From contig NZ_CP034858.1 of the NCBI RefSeq assembly GCF_005080845.1, forward strand, positions 579,942 to 643,941: DNA of 64,000 nucleotides, read 5' to 3'. Below, piece after piece: positions 51,427 to 63,189 of this stretch. Both the position numbers and the translations under genes were made by a program. The DNA comes from Buchnera aphidicola (Rhopalosiphum padi). Lineage in GTDB: Bacteria > Pseudomonadota > Gammaproteobacteria > Enterobacterales > Enterobacteriaceae. Position 1 is the first letter of the stretch; each line of letters begins with the position of its first letter. Below the pieces are notes generated by a model, which saw only the letters and a list, made by a program, of their open reading frames with translations, was not told the DNA's origin and ran no database searches.

Positions 51427-53442
51427 TTAGATATTTTTTTTATTTTTTAAGATCTTTTTTAAATTTTTTATATTTTTTTCTTCTTCATAAGATTTATGTA
51501 AATAAGTGTCTTTATCCCATTGTAAATCTTCTTGAGGAAGCTCAAATAAAAATCTACTAGGAGCTGTATGTAATTTTTGTCCATATTGAATTCTAGTTTG
51601 ACAATACGTAAAAAATAATTGTTTTTTTGCTCTTGTCATGCCTACATAAGTTAATCTTCTTTCTTCTTCTATATTATCATTATTAATACTTTTTATATTA
51701 GGTAGTATACCTTCATTCATACCAATTATAAATACTGAAGAAAATTCTAGTCCTTTAGATGAATGTAATGTCATCAATTGTACTTGATTTTTTTGAATTT
51801 GATTTATTTTTGTTTTTTTTTCTAAGACGTCTCGTAATGTCATTTTTTTAACAATTTGAAATAAGTTCATTGGTTTTTCAAATTCATTCCCTTGTAACAT
51901 ATCTTTTAACCAATTTGATAATGTATAAATGTTATTTATACTTTTTTTGATTTTCTTGGGTTCTTTTAAAATTTTAGTTAACCATAGTTCATATTTAATA
52001 TCATTAATAATATTGTCTAATATGTTATGTGGTTTAAGATTTGATAATTCAATTGTTTTTTTTATCCAAGAAATAAAATTTTTTATTTTTTCTACAGTTT
52101 TTTGTTTTAAGATTTTTTTTATTTCTATATCATTACTTATTTGAAAAAGACTTTTATTTTTTTTAATAGCTAATTCTTCTAACTTATTTAGTGTAGTTAA
52201 TCCTATTTTACGATGAGGAATGTTTAGAATTCTCATAAATGCATAATTGTCATCTGGATTAATAATTAAACGAAGATAGCTTAATAAATCTTTTATTTCA
52301 GGACGAGAAAAAAATGATGAACTAGTAGAAATATCATAGGGAATATTTTTTTTTAATAAGGTTTTTTCAAGAATTTGAGATTGATAATTACCACGATATA
52401 ATATAGCGTAATCTTTATATTGTATTATATCTTCAGAACATTGATTAATTATTTTATCCACTATTTTTTCTGCTTCGTTTTCTTCATTTTTTCCAATTAT
52501 AATTTTTATTTTATTACCGTATTTTAGAGTAGAAAATAAATTTTTTTTAAAATAATGCAAGTTATTCGAGATTAATTTATTTGCTGCTTTAAGTATTCTC
52601 CCATAAGAACGATAATTTTGTTCCATTTTTATGACTTTTAAATTAGGGAAGTCTTCTTTTAATAAAAAGATATTTTGAGGTTTTGCTCCTCTCCATGAAT
52701 ATATCGATTGATCATCATCTCCTACTAAAGTAAAATTTGAATTGATATTAGTAAGCATTTTTATTAGTTCATATTGACTGTTATTTGTATCTTGATATTC
52801 ATCTACTAATAGATAAGAAATTTTTTTTTGCCAACGATTTTGTATAATTTGATTATCTTTTAATAAAACTGTTGGTATACAAATTAAATCATCAAAATCT
52901 AATATGTTAGATTCACGTAAATAAAGACTATATTGCTTGTAAAAAGATGCAAAATCTTTTTCTAAATTTGATTTTGCTGATAATTGAACTTGTAAAGGGG
53001 TAAGAAATTTATTTTTCCAAAAAGAAATCATGAAAACTAATTTTTTTAACAATTTTGCATCATTTTTTATATTTTTGTTGCATATTTTTTTTAATAAAAT
53101 CATTTGATCTTTTTCATCAAATAGCGAAAAATTAGAATTAAATTCTAATGTATTAATTTCTTTTTTAATAATTTCCAATCCAAGTGAATGAAAAGTTGAA
53201 ATAATCATTTTTCTTATCTGCAAAAGACTCAAATGTTTTGAAAGACGAACTTTTATTTCATGAGCAGCTTTATTAGTAAAGGTAACAGCAATAATATTTC
53301 CCGGTTTATATTGACAATAATTTATTAAATAAATAATTTTATTGATAATAACTTTTGTTTTCCCTGAACCAGCCCCTGCTAATATCAAGCAGGGACCATG
53401 AATAAGTTCTATGGCATTTTTTTGATTAAAATTAAGAGGCAT
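51427..53442 (-). CDS. rep: ATP-dependent DNA helicase Rep
   Basis: SF1A 3'-5' helicase that clears replication-fork blocks. LNFNQKNAIELIHGPCLILAGAGSGKTK is the Q motif plus Walker A (start only; see residues 3-30). LLVDEYQDTN is Walker B, DDQSIYSWRGA motif III, and MTLHSSKGLEFSSVF motif V, with RLTYVGMTRAKK as motif VI. Length is 671 (E. coli 673), so it is Rep and not UvrD (720). It precedes trxA, as in E. coli. Confidence 0.94.
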   Translation of the reverse strand: MPLNFNQKNAIELIHGPCLILAGAGSGKTKVIINKIIYLINYCQYKPGNIIAVTFTNKAAHEIKVRLSKHLSLLQIRKMIISTFHSLGLEIIKKEINTLEFNSNFSLFDEKDQMILLKKICNKNIKNDAKLLKKLVFMISFWKNKFLTPLQVQLSAKSNLEKDFASFYKQYSLYLRESNILDFDDLICIPTVLLKDNQIIQNRWQKKISYLLVDEYQDTNNSQYELIKMLTNINSNFTLVGDDDQSIYSWRGAKPQNIFLLKEDFPNLKVIKMEQNYRSYGRILKAANKLISNNLHYFKKNLFSTLKYGNKIKIIIGKNEENEAEKIVDKIINQCSEDIIQYKDYAILYRGNYQSQILEKTLLKKNIPYDISTSSSFFSRPEIKDLLSYLRLIINPDDNYAFMRILNIPHRKIGLTTLNKLEELAIKKNKSLFQISNDIEIKKILKQKTVEKIKNFISWIKKTIELSNLKPHNILDNIINDIKYELWLTKILKEPKKIKKSINNIYTLSNWLKDMLQGNEFEKPMNLFQIVKKMTLRDVLEKKTKINQIQKNQVQLMTLHSSKGLEFSSVFIIGMNEGILPNIKSINNDNIEEERRLTYVGMTRAKKQLFFTYCQTRIQYGQKLHTAPSRFLFELPQEDLQWDKDTYLHKSYEEEKNIKNLKKILKNKKNI

Positions 53443-53517
53443 AAAATAATAATTTCAGATTGATTAAATAATTAATTTTTAAAATTCTTAATAAAGGTAA
53501 TATTTAGCAAGTTTTTT

Positions 53518-54993
53518 TTATTTTGCAACACAAATTGATTTCATGTCTTTCATATATTTTCTTAATTTTTTTCCAATAATTTCAATTGGATGATTGCGAA
53601 TTTCTTCATTAATTTTATATAGTTCAATATTATCTATTTTTATATTAGGTAATGAACATCCTAAATTATTTTCTTTAAAATTCATAATAAAATCTTTTAA
53701 AATAGGATATGCTGATTCTGAAAAAAGGTAGCTTCCATATTCTGCTGTATCTGAAATTACTACATTCATTTCATACAATTTTTTTCTTGCAATTGTGTTC
53801 GCAATTAATGGTAATTCATGTAAAGATTCATAATAAGCTGATTCACTTATGATACCTGTATTGATCATTGTTTCAAAAGCTAATTCAATACCTGATTTCA
53901 ATATAGCAACCATTAATATTCCATGATCATAATAATCTTGTTCTGATATTTTTTTTGAACAAGGAATAGTATTTTTTTCAAAAGATGTATTTTTTGTATT
54001 TTCGCGCCAATTTAACAGTTTTTTGTCATTATTGTTCCAATCTATCATCATTTCTTTAGAAAAATAACCTGAAATAATATCGTCCATATGTTTTTTAAAT
54101 AAAGGTGATAATATTTTTTTTATTTTATTAGATAATTGAAATGCTTTTATTTTTGATGGATTAGAAAGTCTATCCATCATTAGTGTAATACCACCATGTT
54201 TCAGAGATTCTGTAATCGTTTCCCAACCATATTGTATTAATTTTACTGCGTAAGAAGGATCATTTTTATCTTTAATTAACTTTTCATAACATATTAATGA
54301 AGCTGTTTGTAACATGCCACATAAAATTGTTTGTTCTCCCATTAAATCTGATTTTACTTCGGCTATAAATGAAGATTCTAATACTCCAGCACGGTGTCCA
54401 CCTGTTGAAAAAGCCCATGCTTTTGCAATTTCTAATCCTATTTTTTTAGGATCATTTTCATTGTGGACAGCAATTAATGTAGGTACTCCAAATCCTCTTT
54501 TATATTCTTCTCTTACTTCTGTTCCAGGACATTTTGGTGCCACCATAACTACTGTTATATCTTTTCTTATAACTTCACCAGATTCTACAATATTAAATCC
54601 ATGTGAATAACCTAAACATGAATCTTTTTTCATTAGTTTTTGTAATTCTTTTACAACGTTTCCATGTTGTTTATCGGGTGTTAAATTGATAACTAAATCA
54701 GCATTTGGTATTAATGATTCATAGTCATTAACTTCAAAATTGTTTTTAGTAGCATTTAACCAAGAAGTATTTTTTCTTAAAATACTGCTTTTTTTAAGTG
54801 CGAAGGCAATATTTAATCCAGAATCTCTCATATTTAAACCCTGGTTTAAACCTTGTGATCCACAACCTACAATGACTATTTTTTTATTTTTTAAAATTGT
54901 ATTTTCATTTTTAAATTCACTTCTTTTCATAAAACGACATTTCTTAAGTTCATTGATTCTTTTACGAAAACATAATTTATTAAAATAATTCAT
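53518..54993 (-). CDS. ilvC: Ketol-acid reductoisomerase (long class II)
   Basis: Second step of valine and isoleucine synthesis. The NADP-binding [54 protein letters not shown] and [23 protein letters not shown] motifs match the long, duplicated E. coli form (491 residues, as E. coli). [21 protein letters not shown] is the family N-terminus. It follows ilvD (66 nt); ilvA, ilvY and ppiC are lost. These are amino acids Buchnera supplies to the aphid. Confidence 0.96.
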   Translation of the reverse strand: MNYFNKLCFRKRINELKKCRFMKRSEFKNENTILKNKKIVIVGCGSQGLNQGLNMRDSGLNIAFALKKSSILRKNTSWLNATKNNFEVNDYESLIPNADLVINLTPDKQHGNVVKELQKLMKKDSCLGYSHGFNIVESGEVIRKDITVVMVAPKCPGTEVREEYKRGFGVPTLIAVHNENDPKKIGLEIAKAWAFSTGGHRAGVLESSFIAEVKSDLMGEQTILCGMLQTASLICYEKLIKDKNDPSYAVKLIQYGWETITESLKHGGITLMMDRLSNPSKIKAFQLSNKIKKILSPLFKKHMDDIISGYFSKEMMIDWNNNDKKLLNWRENTKNTSFEKNTIPCSKKISEQDYYDHGILMVAILKSGIELAFETMINTGIISESAYYESLHELPLIANTIARKKLYEMNVVISDTAEYGSYLFSESAYPILKDFIMNFKENNLGCSLPNIKIDNIELYKINEEIRNHPIEIIGKKLRKYMKDMKSICVAK

Positions 54994-55059
54994 TTAAGTA
55001 ATTCCTACGTCTTTAAAATTTATACAATATTTATTGTTATTAATAATAAATTTTTATTT

Positions 55060-56913
55060 TTAAAAATTGAATAGTTTCTTTTTATTTCTTATTGCACCTT
55101 TATCTGCACTAGAAGCAAAATGTGCATAGGCATGAAGTGCAAGAGAAATATTTCTTTTTCGATTTAGAGGTTTGTATGCTTTAGAACCCTTTGAATTTTC
55201 TTTAACAATACGAAGATTTAGTTCTTTTTCTGTAATATTTAAATGAATTGTCTTTTTTTCAATATTAATTTGAATATTATCACCATTTTCTACTAAAGCT
55301 ATAGTACCTTTATTTGCTGCTTCAGGTGAAATATGGCCTATAGATAAACCAGATGTTCCACCAGAAAAACGCCCATCAGTGATTAATGCACATTCTTTAT
55401 CTAAATTCATGGATTTTAAATATGTTGTTGGATATAGCATTTCTTGCATTCCTGGTCCACCTTTAGGACCTTCATAACGAATAACTACAACATCACCGGC
55501 AACAATTTCACCTGATAAAATAGCAGTAACAGCTTCTTCTTGACTTTCATATACTTTAGCAAATCCAGAAAAAATATAATTTTCTTTACTTATACTAGCT
55601 GTTTTTATTATACATCCATTTTTTGCGAGATTTCCATATAAAACAGATAATCCACCATTTTTGCTGTAAGCATTTTCATATGAACGAATACATCCATTAA
55701 CACGATTATTGTCTAATGTTTTCCATCTGTAATTTTGAGAAAATGGTTTAACTGTACGAATGCCACCTGGACCTGCATGAAACATTTTGATTACGTTTTT
55801 GTTTTTCGTAGATAAAATATCATATTTTTTTAATGTTTTTTCTAAATTTAATCCTAATATATTTTTTGTTTTTTTATTTAGTAAATTAGAACGATTTAGC
55901 TCTCCTAAAATCCTCATCACACCACCTGCTCGATGTACATCTTCTACATGATATAATGTAGTACTCGGAGCAACTTTACAAATATGAGGAATCTTTTTTG
56001 AAAGATTATTAATATCTGACATTTTAAAATCAATATTTCCTTCATATGCTGCAGCTAACAAGTGTAAAATAGTATTAGTAGATCCCCCCATTGCAATATC
56101 TACAGCCATAGCGTTTTCAAAAGATTCTTTGTTTGCTATATTTCGTGGTAAAACATTTTTATTATTATTAAGGTAATAATCTTGCGTAATTTTAACAATA
56201 TTTTGTGCTGATTTTTTAAATAACTTTTTACGATCAACATGAGTTGCCAATAGCGTTCCGTTTCCAGGTAAAGCTAAACCTATAGCTTCTATTAAACAAT
56301 TCATTGAGTTTGCTGTAAACATACCTGAACAAGAACCACAAGTAGGACAAGCTGAAAGTTCAATTTTTCTTACAAAATCATCGGATTCTTTGGGATTTCC
56401 CCCGTGTACTATAGCATCAACTAAATCAATTTTTTTTATCTTATTTTCTGTTTTTATTTTACCTGCTTCCATCGGTCCTCCTGAAACAAAAACTGATGGT
56501 ATATTTAAACGTAACGAGGCCATAAACATAGCTGGAGTTATTTTATCGCAATTTGAAACGCATATCATTGCGTCAACACAGTGAGCGTTAATTACGTATT
56601 CTATAGAATCTGCAATTAATTCACGAGACGGTAAAGAATATAACATTCCTGAATGTCCCATTGCTATTCCATCATCTATTGCAATCGTATTAAATTCTTT
56701 TGGAACTCCACCACATTTTTTAATTTCTTTCGAAATTATTTTTCCGACTTCTTGTAAATGGATATGTCCTGGTACAAATTGAGAAAATGAATTGACTATT
56801 GCAATAATAGGTTTTTTGAAGTCTTCATCTTTCATTCCTGTAGCACGCCATAAAGATCTTGCTCCAGACATATTTCTGCCATGTGTAGTTGTAAATGAAC
56901 GATATTTAGGCAT
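55060..56913 (-). CDS. ilvD: Dihydroxy-acid dehydratase
   Basis: Fe-S dehydratase giving the keto-acid precursors of valine and isoleucine. [52 protein letters not shown] (cluster cysteines), [15 protein letters not shown] and [21 protein letters not shown] are typical. Length is 617 (E. coli 616). The cluster link to IscSU is general knowledge. It is transcribed before ilvC on the same strand. Confidence 0.97.
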   Translation of the reverse strand: MPKYRSFTTTHGRNMSGARSLWRATGMKDEDFKKPIIAIVNSFSQFVPGHIHLQEVGKIISKEIKKCGGVPKEFNTIAIDDGIAMGHSGMLYSLPSRELIADSIEYVINAHCVDAMICVSNCDKITPAMFMASLRLNIPSVFVSGGPMEAGKIKTENKIKKIDLVDAIVHGGNPKESDDFVRKIELSACPTCGSCSGMFTANSMNCLIEAIGLALPGNGTLLATHVDRKKLFKKSAQNIVKITQDYYLNNNKNVLPRNIANKESFENAMAVDIAMGGSTNTILHLLAAAYEGNIDFKMSDINNLSKKIPHICKVAPSTTLYHVEDVHRAGGVMRILGELNRSNLLNKKTKNILGLNLEKTLKKYDILSTKNKNVIKMFHAGPGGIRTVKPFSQNYRWKTLDNNRVNGCIRSYENAYSKNGGLSVLYGNLAKNGCIIKTASISKENYIFSGFAKVYESQEEAVTAILSGEIVAGDVVVIRYEGPKGGPGMQEMLYPTTYLKSMNLDKECALITDGRFSGGTSGLSIGHISPEAANKGTIALVENGDNIQINIEKKTIHLNITEKELNLRIVKENSKGSKAYKPLNRKRNISLALHAYAHFASSADKGAIRNKKKLFNF

Positions 56914-57112
56914 TTTAGAAATTACTCCAAGAAATATTTTTTATAATTTTTAAAATTTTTTTAAAAATAAAGTATATGTTTTTTAATTTTAAAGACTTTT
57001 TGTTTTATTTGTTAATAGCAGGAATTATATATTATAAAATATAATAATCGATTGATATTGTTTTTTGGATTTAATCTATAGAGTAGATTTAAAAAAAACA
57101 ATAAGTGAAATT

Positions 57113-57189
57113 TGGCAGGGGTGGAAGGACTTGAACCTACAACTTTCGGTTTTGGAGACCGATGCTCTACCAAATTGAACTACACCCCT
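57113..57189 (-). tRNA. trpT: tRNA-Trp (anticodon CCA)
   Basis: Close to E. coli tRNA-Trp, with CGGTCTCCAAAACCG. CCA is encoded (complement of 57113-57115). The D-loop has one more T than E. coli (CAATTTGG). Confidence 0.95.
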
Positions 57190-57213
57190 AGTGCAATTTA
57201 AATTTTAAAAATA

Positions 57214-57242
57214 ATTATATTCCTAATTAGGATAAAAGTCTA
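57214..57242 (-). promoter_or_regulatory. Sigma-70 promoter of tRNA-Trp
   Basis: TAGACT (57242-57237), a 17-bp spacer and a consensus TATAAT (57219-57214) put the start about 18 nt before the tRNA. Confidence 0.55.
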
Positions 57243-57365
57243 GTTTGTATATTATATATTTTTGGTTTTAATTTGTATTTATTTTTAGATCTAAATATTT
57301 GTTAAAATGATAGAATGTTACTTTTATTTTAGTTTTTATATTCATTATATAAGGTAAATAACCTA

Positions 57366-58580
57366 GTGAAAACTCCAATTTATTTAGATTATGCAGCTAC
57401 TACACCAGTAGAATTTAAAGTTGCAAAAAAAATGATGAATTATTTGACAATAGATGGAATATTTGGCAATCCTGCTTCTCGTTCTCATAAATTTGGTTGG
57501 AAAGCTGAAGAAGTAATTGATATCGCTCGTAATGAAATAGCAGAGTTAATTGGTGCAGATTCTCGAGAAATCGTATTTACTTCTGGTGCTACTGAAGCAA
57601 ATAATTTAGCTATAAAGGGTATTGCTTTTTTTCATAGAAAAAAAGGTAATCATATTATTACAAGCAAAACAGAGCATAAATCTGTATTAGATGCATGTAG
57701 ATATCTAGAAAGTGTAGGTTTTTCTGTAACTTATCTTACACCTAAAAATAATGGTATCATTGATTTAAATGATTTAAAAAAAAGTATAAATAAGAATACT
57801 ATACTAGTTTCAATAATGCATGTAAATAATGAGACTGGAATTATACAAGACATTAGCAATATATCTAAAATGTGTAGATCTCATGATGTTTTTTTTCATG
57901 TTGATGCTACTCAAAGTGTAGGTAAAATAGATGTTAATTTAAAAAATTTATTTGTAGATTTGATGTCTTTTTCAGCTCATAAGATATATGGACCTAAGGG
58001 GATTGGAGGGTTATATGTACGTCGAAAACCGCGTGTGCGTTTATTAGCATTATCACATGGAGGAGGACATGAAAGAGGTATGCGTGCAGGAACTTTACCT
58101 GTTCATCAAATTGTTGGAATGGGTGAATCTTTTAAGTTGGCTAAGAAAAAAATAAATGATGATTTTGTTCATTTGACTAATTTGAGAAATGATCTTTGGA
58201 ATGGTATCAAAAATATTGAAGAAGTTTATTTAAATAGTGATTTAAAACAAGGTGCACCTCATATTTTAAATGTTAGTTTTAACTATATTGAAGGTGAATC
58301 ACTTATTATGGCACTTAAAGATTTAGCGATTTCTTCTGGTTCTGCATGTACTTCTTCAAGTTTAGAGCCTTCTTATGTTTTAAGAGCTTTAGGAATTAAA
58401 GATGAATTAGCTCATAGTTCTATTCGTTTTTCAATTGGTAGATTTACAACAAAAGAGGAAATTCAATATACAATAAAATCAGTACATAAATCAATTCAAA
58501 GATTGAGAGCTTTGTCACCTTTATGGGAAATGTTTAAATCAGGAGTTGATTTAAATAGTATAGAATGGGATCATAGTTAA
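57366..58580 (+). CDS. iscS: Cysteine desulfurase IscS
   Basis: PLP enzyme that supplies sulfur for Fe-S clusters and tRNA thiolation. The start is GTG, with a weak AAGG about 10 nt upstream, and [15 protein letters not shown] matches the family. The PLP lysine is Lys206 ([12 protein letters not shown]) and the persulfide cysteine is Cys328 ([14 protein letters not shown]). Length is 404, equal to E. coli. iscR is absent upstream, so the usual repressor control is missing. The operon is iscS-iscU-hscB-hscA-fdx. Confidence 0.97.
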   Translation: MKTPIYLDYAATTPVEFKVAKKMMNYLTIDGIFGNPASRSHKFGWKAEEVIDIARNEIAELIGADSREIVFTSGATEANNLAIKGIAFFHRKKGNHIITSKTEHKSVLDACRYLESVGFSVTYLTPKNNGIIDLNDLKKSINKNTILVSIMHVNNETGIIQDISNISKMCRSHDVFFHVDATQSVGKIDVNLKNLFVDLMSFSAHKIYGPKGIGGLYVRRKPRVRLLALSHGGGHERGMRAGTLPVHQIVGMGESFKLAKKKINDDFVHLTNLRNDLWNGIKNIEEVYLNSDLKQGAPHILNVSFNYIEGESLIMALKDLAISSGSACTSSSLEPSYVLRALGIKDELAHSSIRFSIGRFTTKEEIQYTIKSVHKSIQRLRALSPLWEMFKSGVDLNSIEWDHS

Positions 58581-58616
58581 AGTAATAGAATTAAATATAT
58601 AAGAAGGTAGTAAAAA

Positions 58617-59003
58617 ATGGCTTATAGTAAAAAAGTTATGGATCATTATGAAAATCCACGTAATGTTGGATCATTCTCTACTTCTGATTCTAGTGTAGGA
58701 AGTGGATTAGTAGGTGCTCCTGCTTGTGGTGATGTAATGAAATTACAAATTAAAGTTAACAAAAGAGGTATTATTGAAGATGCTTGTTTTAAAACATATG
58801 GTTGTGGTTCTGCAATAGCTTCTAGTTCCTTGGTGACAGAATGGATTAAAGGCAAATCTATAAAAGAAGCAGAAGCAATTAAAAATACGAGCATAGTTGA
58901 GGAATTAGAACTACCACCAGTAAAAATACATTGTTCTATTTTAGCAGAAGATGCTATTAAAGCTGCCATTGCAGATTATAAAAGTAAAAAAAATAAAAAT
59001 TAA
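58617..59003 (+). CDS. iscU: Fe-S scaffold protein IscU
   Basis: Assembles clusters on Cys37 (APACGD), Cys63 (YGCGS) and Cys106 (KIHCSI), with Asp39 kept. LPPVK at 99-103 is the site recognised by HscA. Length is 128, as in E. coli. AGAAGG is 9 nt before the ATG. iscA, normally next, is missing. Confidence 0.97.
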   Translation: MAYSKKVMDHYENPRNVGSFSTSDSSVGSGLVGAPACGDVMKLQIKVNKRGIIEDACFKTYGCGSAIASSSLVTEWIKGKSIKEAEAIKNTSIVEELELPPVKIHCSILAEDAIKAAIADYKSKKNKN

Positions 59004-59019
59004 AATTTTTTTAATTAGA

Positions 59020-59050
59020 AATGTTGAAAGAATATTTTTCTTTCAACATT
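59020..59050 (+). terminator. Hairpin between iscU and hscB
   Basis: A perfect 12-bp stem (59020-59031 with 59039-59050; core TGTTGAAAGA) with a 7-nt loop is followed by TTATT. It occupies the space where iscA is in E. coli. It could lower hscB-hscA-fdx expression relative to iscSU. Confidence 0.55.
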
Positions 59051-59094
59051 TTATTATAAATTATAATATCTTTATAGTTTTATTTGGGTATTTT

Positions 59095-59589
59095 ATGGAT
59101 TATTTTACATTATTTAATTTACCAAAAAAATATAGAATTAATAAATCTTTACTTTCTAAAAATTTTTATAAATTACAATTAAAATTTCATCCAGATTTAT
59201 TTATAAATCATTCTGAATTTGAAAAGAAAATAGTTTTACAAAAATCAATTAAAATTAACAAAGGATATAAAATTTTACAAGATTCATTAACTAGAGGTAT
59301 GTATTTACTTTCTTTAAATGGGTTTAAAGTTAGTAAGGAAAAATTCTTATCTGAGGATAAACATTTTTTAAAAAAATATTTTTTTTTATATGAAGAGTTA
59401 AATTTTTTAACAGAAAATAATTGTGATGAAGCTCAAATTAATACTTTTTTTAAAAAAATAGAAAAGAAAATAAAAAATTATGAACAAATAATTGAAATTA
59501 AATTCAATGAAAAAAAATGGGATGATGTTATTAAATTAATAACCGAACTTCTGTTTTTTAAAAAAATACAAACGCGTTTGAAAAAATAA
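59095..59589 (+). CDS. hscB: Co-chaperone HscB
   Basis: J-protein that delivers IscU to Hsc[14 protein letters not shown] is the family start; HPD at residues 32-34 (LKFHPDLF) is the J-domain motif, and the rest is the IscU-binding helical domain. A frame open from 58951 overlaps iscU but does not look like HscB before the ATG at 59095. Length is 164 (E. coli 171). Confidence 0.94.
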   Translation: MDYFTLFNLPKKYRINKSLLSKNFYKLQLKFHPDLFINHSEFEKKIVLQKSIKINKGYKILQDSLTRGMYLLSLNGFKVSKEKFLSEDKHFLKKYFFLYEELNFLTENNCDEAQINTFFKKIEKKIKNYEQIIEIKFNEKKWDDVIKLITELLFFKKIQTRLKK

Positions 59590-59628
59590 TAACAACTTAT
59601 CCAAGTTAGATAAATTAGGATTTTCTAC

Positions 59629-61458
59629 ATGGTTTTTGTGAAAAATAAAGTTGAAAAAAAATTAATTTTAGGTATTGATTTTGGAACTACTTATTCTCTT
59701 TTAGCAAGTATACAAAATGAACGTACTGTTTTATTAACAGATACTAAAAAACGTTATTTATTACCATCAATTGTAAATTACAATAAAAGCAACCTTCTAA
59801 TTGGCTGGGAAGCAGAGAAAAAAATAGTTGAAGATCCGATTAACACAATTACTTCAGTTAAACGTTTAATTGGTCGTTCTATTGATTTTATTAAAAAAGA
59901 ATTTCCTATTCTACCATATATTGTAGAAGAAAATAAAGATGGAGGTATTTTATTTCATACAAATTCTGGACTTGTTACCCCAGTTGATGTTACTAGTGAC
60001 ATATTAAAATTCTTAAAAGAAAAAGCCTATAAATTTTTTAATCAAAAATTAGATGCAACAGTAATTACTGTTCCTGCATATTTCGATAATATTCAAAGAG
60101 AATCTATAAAAAAAGCTGCTATATCAGCGAAAATTAATTTAATTAGATTATTAAATGAACCGACATCTGCTGCTGTTGCTTATGGTTTACAACTAAATAA
60201 AGAAGGTATTGTTGTTGTCTATGATTTAGGAGGTGGTACTTTTGATATTTCTGTATTAAAGTTAAATAAAGGAATATTTGAAGTTTTAGCAACGGCTGGT
60301 GATTCAAATTTAGGTGGTGATGATTTTGATATTCTTTTAGCTAATTATATTTATAAAAAATCAAATTTATTACATAAATGCAATAATTTTTTTCAATCCT
60401 TATTACTTAAAAAAGCAAAAGAAACAAAGATAAAACTTACTCAATATGAAAAAGTAAAAATCAATTTTTTTAATTGGAATGGTGTTATTTATCGTGATGA
60501 ATTTAACCTAATTATTAAGAATTTAATTAAAAAAACTTTATTCATTTGTTCTGGTCTTCTTAAAGAAATTGATCTTAAGGTAGAAAATATTAAAGAGATT
60601 ATTATGGTTGGTGGATCAACACGAGTCCCATTGGTATATGAAGAAGTAAAAAAATTTTTTCGAAGATCACCTTTAATTTCCATAAATCCTGATCAGGTTG
60701 TTGCAATAGGCGCTGCAATACAATCAGGTATGCTTGTTCAAAATGCTTTCCAAAAAAGAACAATTTTACTAGATGTAATACCTCTTTCTTTAGGTATTGA
60801 AGTAATGGGAGGATTTGTTGAAAAAATTATTTTTCGTAATACTCCTATACCTATTTCTAAGACAAAAGAATTTACAACTGCTAAAGATAATCAAAGTGTA
60901 ATTCTTATTCACGTGTTACAAGGAGAGAGAGAATTAGTAAAAGATTGTATCTCTCTTTCACGGTTCGTGTTGAAAGACATTCCTTCTAAAAAAGCAGGCA
61001 TGGTTCGGATTGAAGTTACTTTTGAAATAGATACTGATGGTTTAATTAGTGTAAAAGCTTTAGAAAAATCTAGTCATAAACAAAAGAAAATTAAAATTGA
61101 AAATACTACTTTTTTAAAAAATAAAACAATTGATAACTTAATTAAAGAATCGACTATATATGCTAAAGAAGATTATTATCTGAGAGTTAAAAAAGAAAAA
61201 AAAATCGAATCTAAATATATTTTAGATATTTTAAATAATGCTTTACAAGAAGATAAAAGTCTAATTACTTCAGACGAATTAAAAAAAATAAGATTAAAAC
61301 AAATTGAATTGCAAAAATCCATGGATGAAGATGATTTCTTTTCTATGAAATTAAATTTAAAAAAATTGGAAGAAGTTAGTAAAAATTTTTTTTCATTGCG
61401 ATTGAAAAAAAATATTAATTTTTCTCCAATTAAACATTTATCAGATGAGACTAAATAA
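59629..61458 (+). CDS. hscA: Hsp70-type chaperone HscA
   Basis: ATPase that releases clusters from IscU. The nucleotide-binding domain shows [30 protein letters not shown] and [19 protein letters not shown]; the substrate domain includes [16 protein letters not shown] and [16 protein letters not shown]. Length is 609 (E. coli 616). It has the short C-terminus of HscA rather than the DnaK tail. Its TAA overlaps the fdx ATG by 1 nt. Confidence 0.96.
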   Translation: MVFVKNKVEKKLILGIDFGTTYSLLASIQNERTVLLTDTKKRYLLPSIVNYNKSNLLIGWEAEKKIVEDPINTITSVKRLIGRSIDFIKKEFPILPYIVEENKDGGILFHTNSGLVTPVDVTSDILKFLKEKAYKFFNQKLDATVITVPAYFDNIQRESIKKAAISAKINLIRLLNEPTSAAVAYGLQLNKEGIVVVYDLGGGTFDISVLKLNKGIFEVLATAGDSNLGGDDFDILLANYIYKKSNLLHKCNNFFQSLLLKKAKETKIKLTQYEKVKINFFNWNGVIYRDEFNLIIKNLIKKTLFICSGLLKEIDLKVENIKEIIMVGGSTRVPLVYEEVKKFFRRSPLISINPDQVVAIGAAIQSGMLVQNAFQKRTILLDVIPLSLGIEVMGGFVEKIIFRNTPIPISKTKEFTTAKDNQSVILIHVLQGERELVKDCISLSRFVLKDIPSKKAGMVRIEVTFEIDTDGLISVKALEKSSHKQKKIKIENTTFLKNKTIDNLIKESTIYAKEDYYLRVKKEKKIESKYILDILNNALQEDKSLITSDELKKIRLKQIELQKSMDEDDFFSMKLNLKKLEEVSKNFFSLRLKKNINFSPIKHLSDETK

Positions 61459-61793
61459 TGCCTAAGATATTTTTTTTGCCTCACAAATTTTTATTACCTA
61501 AGGGTGGGTGTTTTAAATGTAAGGAAGGGGAAACTATTTTAAATGTTGCACTAAAAAACAATATTAAATTAGAACATGCTTGTGAAAAATCATGTGCCTG
61601 TAGTACATGTCATTGTATTATAAAAAAAGGTTTTCTTTCTCTTTCAGGTTGGTCTGAAAAAGAAGAAGATGTATTAGATAAAGCTTGGGGTTTAGAGCCC
61701 ACAAGTCGATTGAGTTGTCAAGCTGTTATTGGAAATGTTGATATAGAAGTACAAATTCCTTTGTACAATACCAATCATGCAATAGAAAATTAA
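61458..61793 (+). CDS. fdx: 2Fe-2S ferredoxin of the isc system
   Basis: Electron carrier in cluster assembly. The cluster ligands are Cys42, Cys48, Cys51 and Cys87 ([14 protein letters not shown] and LSCQAV). It is coupled to hscA by the overlapping stop/start, and Fpr can reduce it. Length is 111, as in E. coli. iscX is absent after it; the stop touches the der stop. Confidence 0.96.
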   Translation: MPKIFFLPHKFLLPKGGCFKCKEGETILNVALKNNIKLEHACEKSCACSTCHCIIKKGFLSLSGWSEKEEDVLDKAWGLEPTSRLSCQAVIGNVDIEVQIPLYNTNHAIEN

Positions 61794-63155
61794 TTATTTT
61801 TTTGTAATATATGGATTAAGAGTTTCTTTAAATTGTATTTTTATTGGTGTTCCATCCATTTTTAGTGTTTCGTAAAAGAAATTTTTTAAATATTTTTTAT
61901 AAGATAAAGATAAATGTTTTATTTGATTACCATGTATAATAATCTTAACTGGATTAGAGCTTCCTAAATGAGCATATTTTAATTTTATTCGTCGTCCATT
62001 TATAATTGGAGGCTGGTGTTTTTTTATTGCTATGTGCATGGTTTTCATAAGGTCTGAAGTTTGTATTTTTCTTTTGGAAGAATTGTATGAGGTATCAATA
62101 GATTTAAATAGTTCAAATGTTCCTTCATTACAAAGTGCAGATATAAAATGTATTTTTGAGAAAAAACAACATTTTAATTGATATTTAATTAAATTTTGTA
62201 GATTTTTTTTCTCTGAAAGGCTTAGTAAATCGCATTTGTTAATTACAATAATTAATGGTTTTCCGCATTCTTCAATGAAATTAGCTAATAATAAATCTTG
62301 ATGAGATATTTGGTTTTTTGCGTCTATTATTAGTAAACTTAAATTTGATTTTTCGATGGCTTGTAAAGTTTTAATTGTAGAAAACTTTTCTATTTTATCT
62401 TTTTTAGATTTTTTTTTGGATTTTCCTGCGGTATCTACAAAAATATAATTTTTATAATTGTATTTAATAGGTACTGATATACTATCTAATGTTGTACCAG
62501 GTGTTTTAGAAGTAATCATTCTTTTTTTCATTATCAGCGAATTAATTAATGTTGATTTTCCGACGTTTGGTTTGCCTATACATGCAACTTTTACTGAAAT
62601 ATTTTCTCTATTAGAATATTCTTGACTTATTTTTTCTAAGTTTGTTTCTTTAAATTTTAAGTTAATCCAAGGAGTTAAATATTTTGAAATAAGATTATTA
62701 ATTCCTTGGTTATGACTTGCAGAGATTTTTATATTTTCTTTAAAACCTAAAGAATAAAATTCGTTAATTTTAGAATCTTCTTTAATTCCATCTATTTTAT
62801 TAATTACTAAGATTGTTTTTTTTTGATATTTTCTTATTTTCTCAGCAATTTCATATTCCTGTGGCATGATTCCATCACGAGCATCTACTAAAAATAAAAT
62901 TCCATTGCATTCTTTTATAGCCTGTAAAGTTTGTTTATGGCTTTTTTTTTCTATTTTTTTTGATTTAAAATTAAGTCCTGCTGTATCTACTATAATTATT
63001 TTTTTATTTTCTTTTAAATTACAATATCCATAATTTCTGTCTCTAGTAAGTCCGGGATAGTTAGCAACTAATGCATTTCTAGTTTTGCTTAATACATTAA
63101 ATAAAGTAGATTTTCCTACATTGGTACGTCCAATTAATACAACGATAGGTAACAT
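61794..63155 (-). CDS. der: Ribosome-associated GTPase Der (EngA)
   Basis: Double-GTPase factor for 50S assembly. Two G domains are seen: GRTNVGKSTLF with VDTAGLNF and LVINKIDGI, and GKPNVGKSTLI with VDTAGKSKKK and IVINKCDL. A KH-like C-terminal domain (PPIINGRRIKLKYAHL) ends it. Length is 453 (E. coli 490), with shorter linker and tail. Transcribed with yfgM as in E. coli, but bamB, normally between them, is missing. Confidence 0.96.
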   Translation of the reverse strand: MLPIVVLIGRTNVGKSTLFNVLSKTRNALVANYPGLTRDRNYGYCNLKENKKIIIVDTAGLNFKSKKIEKKSHKQTLQAIKECNGILFLVDARDGIMPQEYEIAEKIRKYQKKTILVINKIDGIKEDSKINEFYSLGFKENIKISASHNQGINNLISKYLTPWINLKFKETNLEKISQEYSNRENISVKVACIGKPNVGKSTLINSLIMKKRMITSKTPGTTLDSISVPIKYNYKNYIFVDTAGKSKKKSKKDKIEKFSTIKTLQAIEKSNLSLLIIDAKNQISHQDLLLANFIEECGKPLIIVINKCDLLSLSEKKNLQNLIKYQLKCCFFSKIHFISALCNEGTFELFKSIDTSYNSSKRKIQTSDLMKTMHIAIKKHQPPIINGRRIKLKYAHLGSSNPVKIIIHGNQIKHLSLSYKKYLKNFFYETLKMDGTPIKIQFKETLNPYITKK

Positions 63156-63189
63156 TTTAAATATCCATTTTTTGTTTTAAATTTTGCAT

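Noticed and set aside
58951..59094. N-terminal extension of hscB overlapping iscU
   Set aside because: HscB proteins start at the MDYF motif; the extension reads through an intergenic hairpin.
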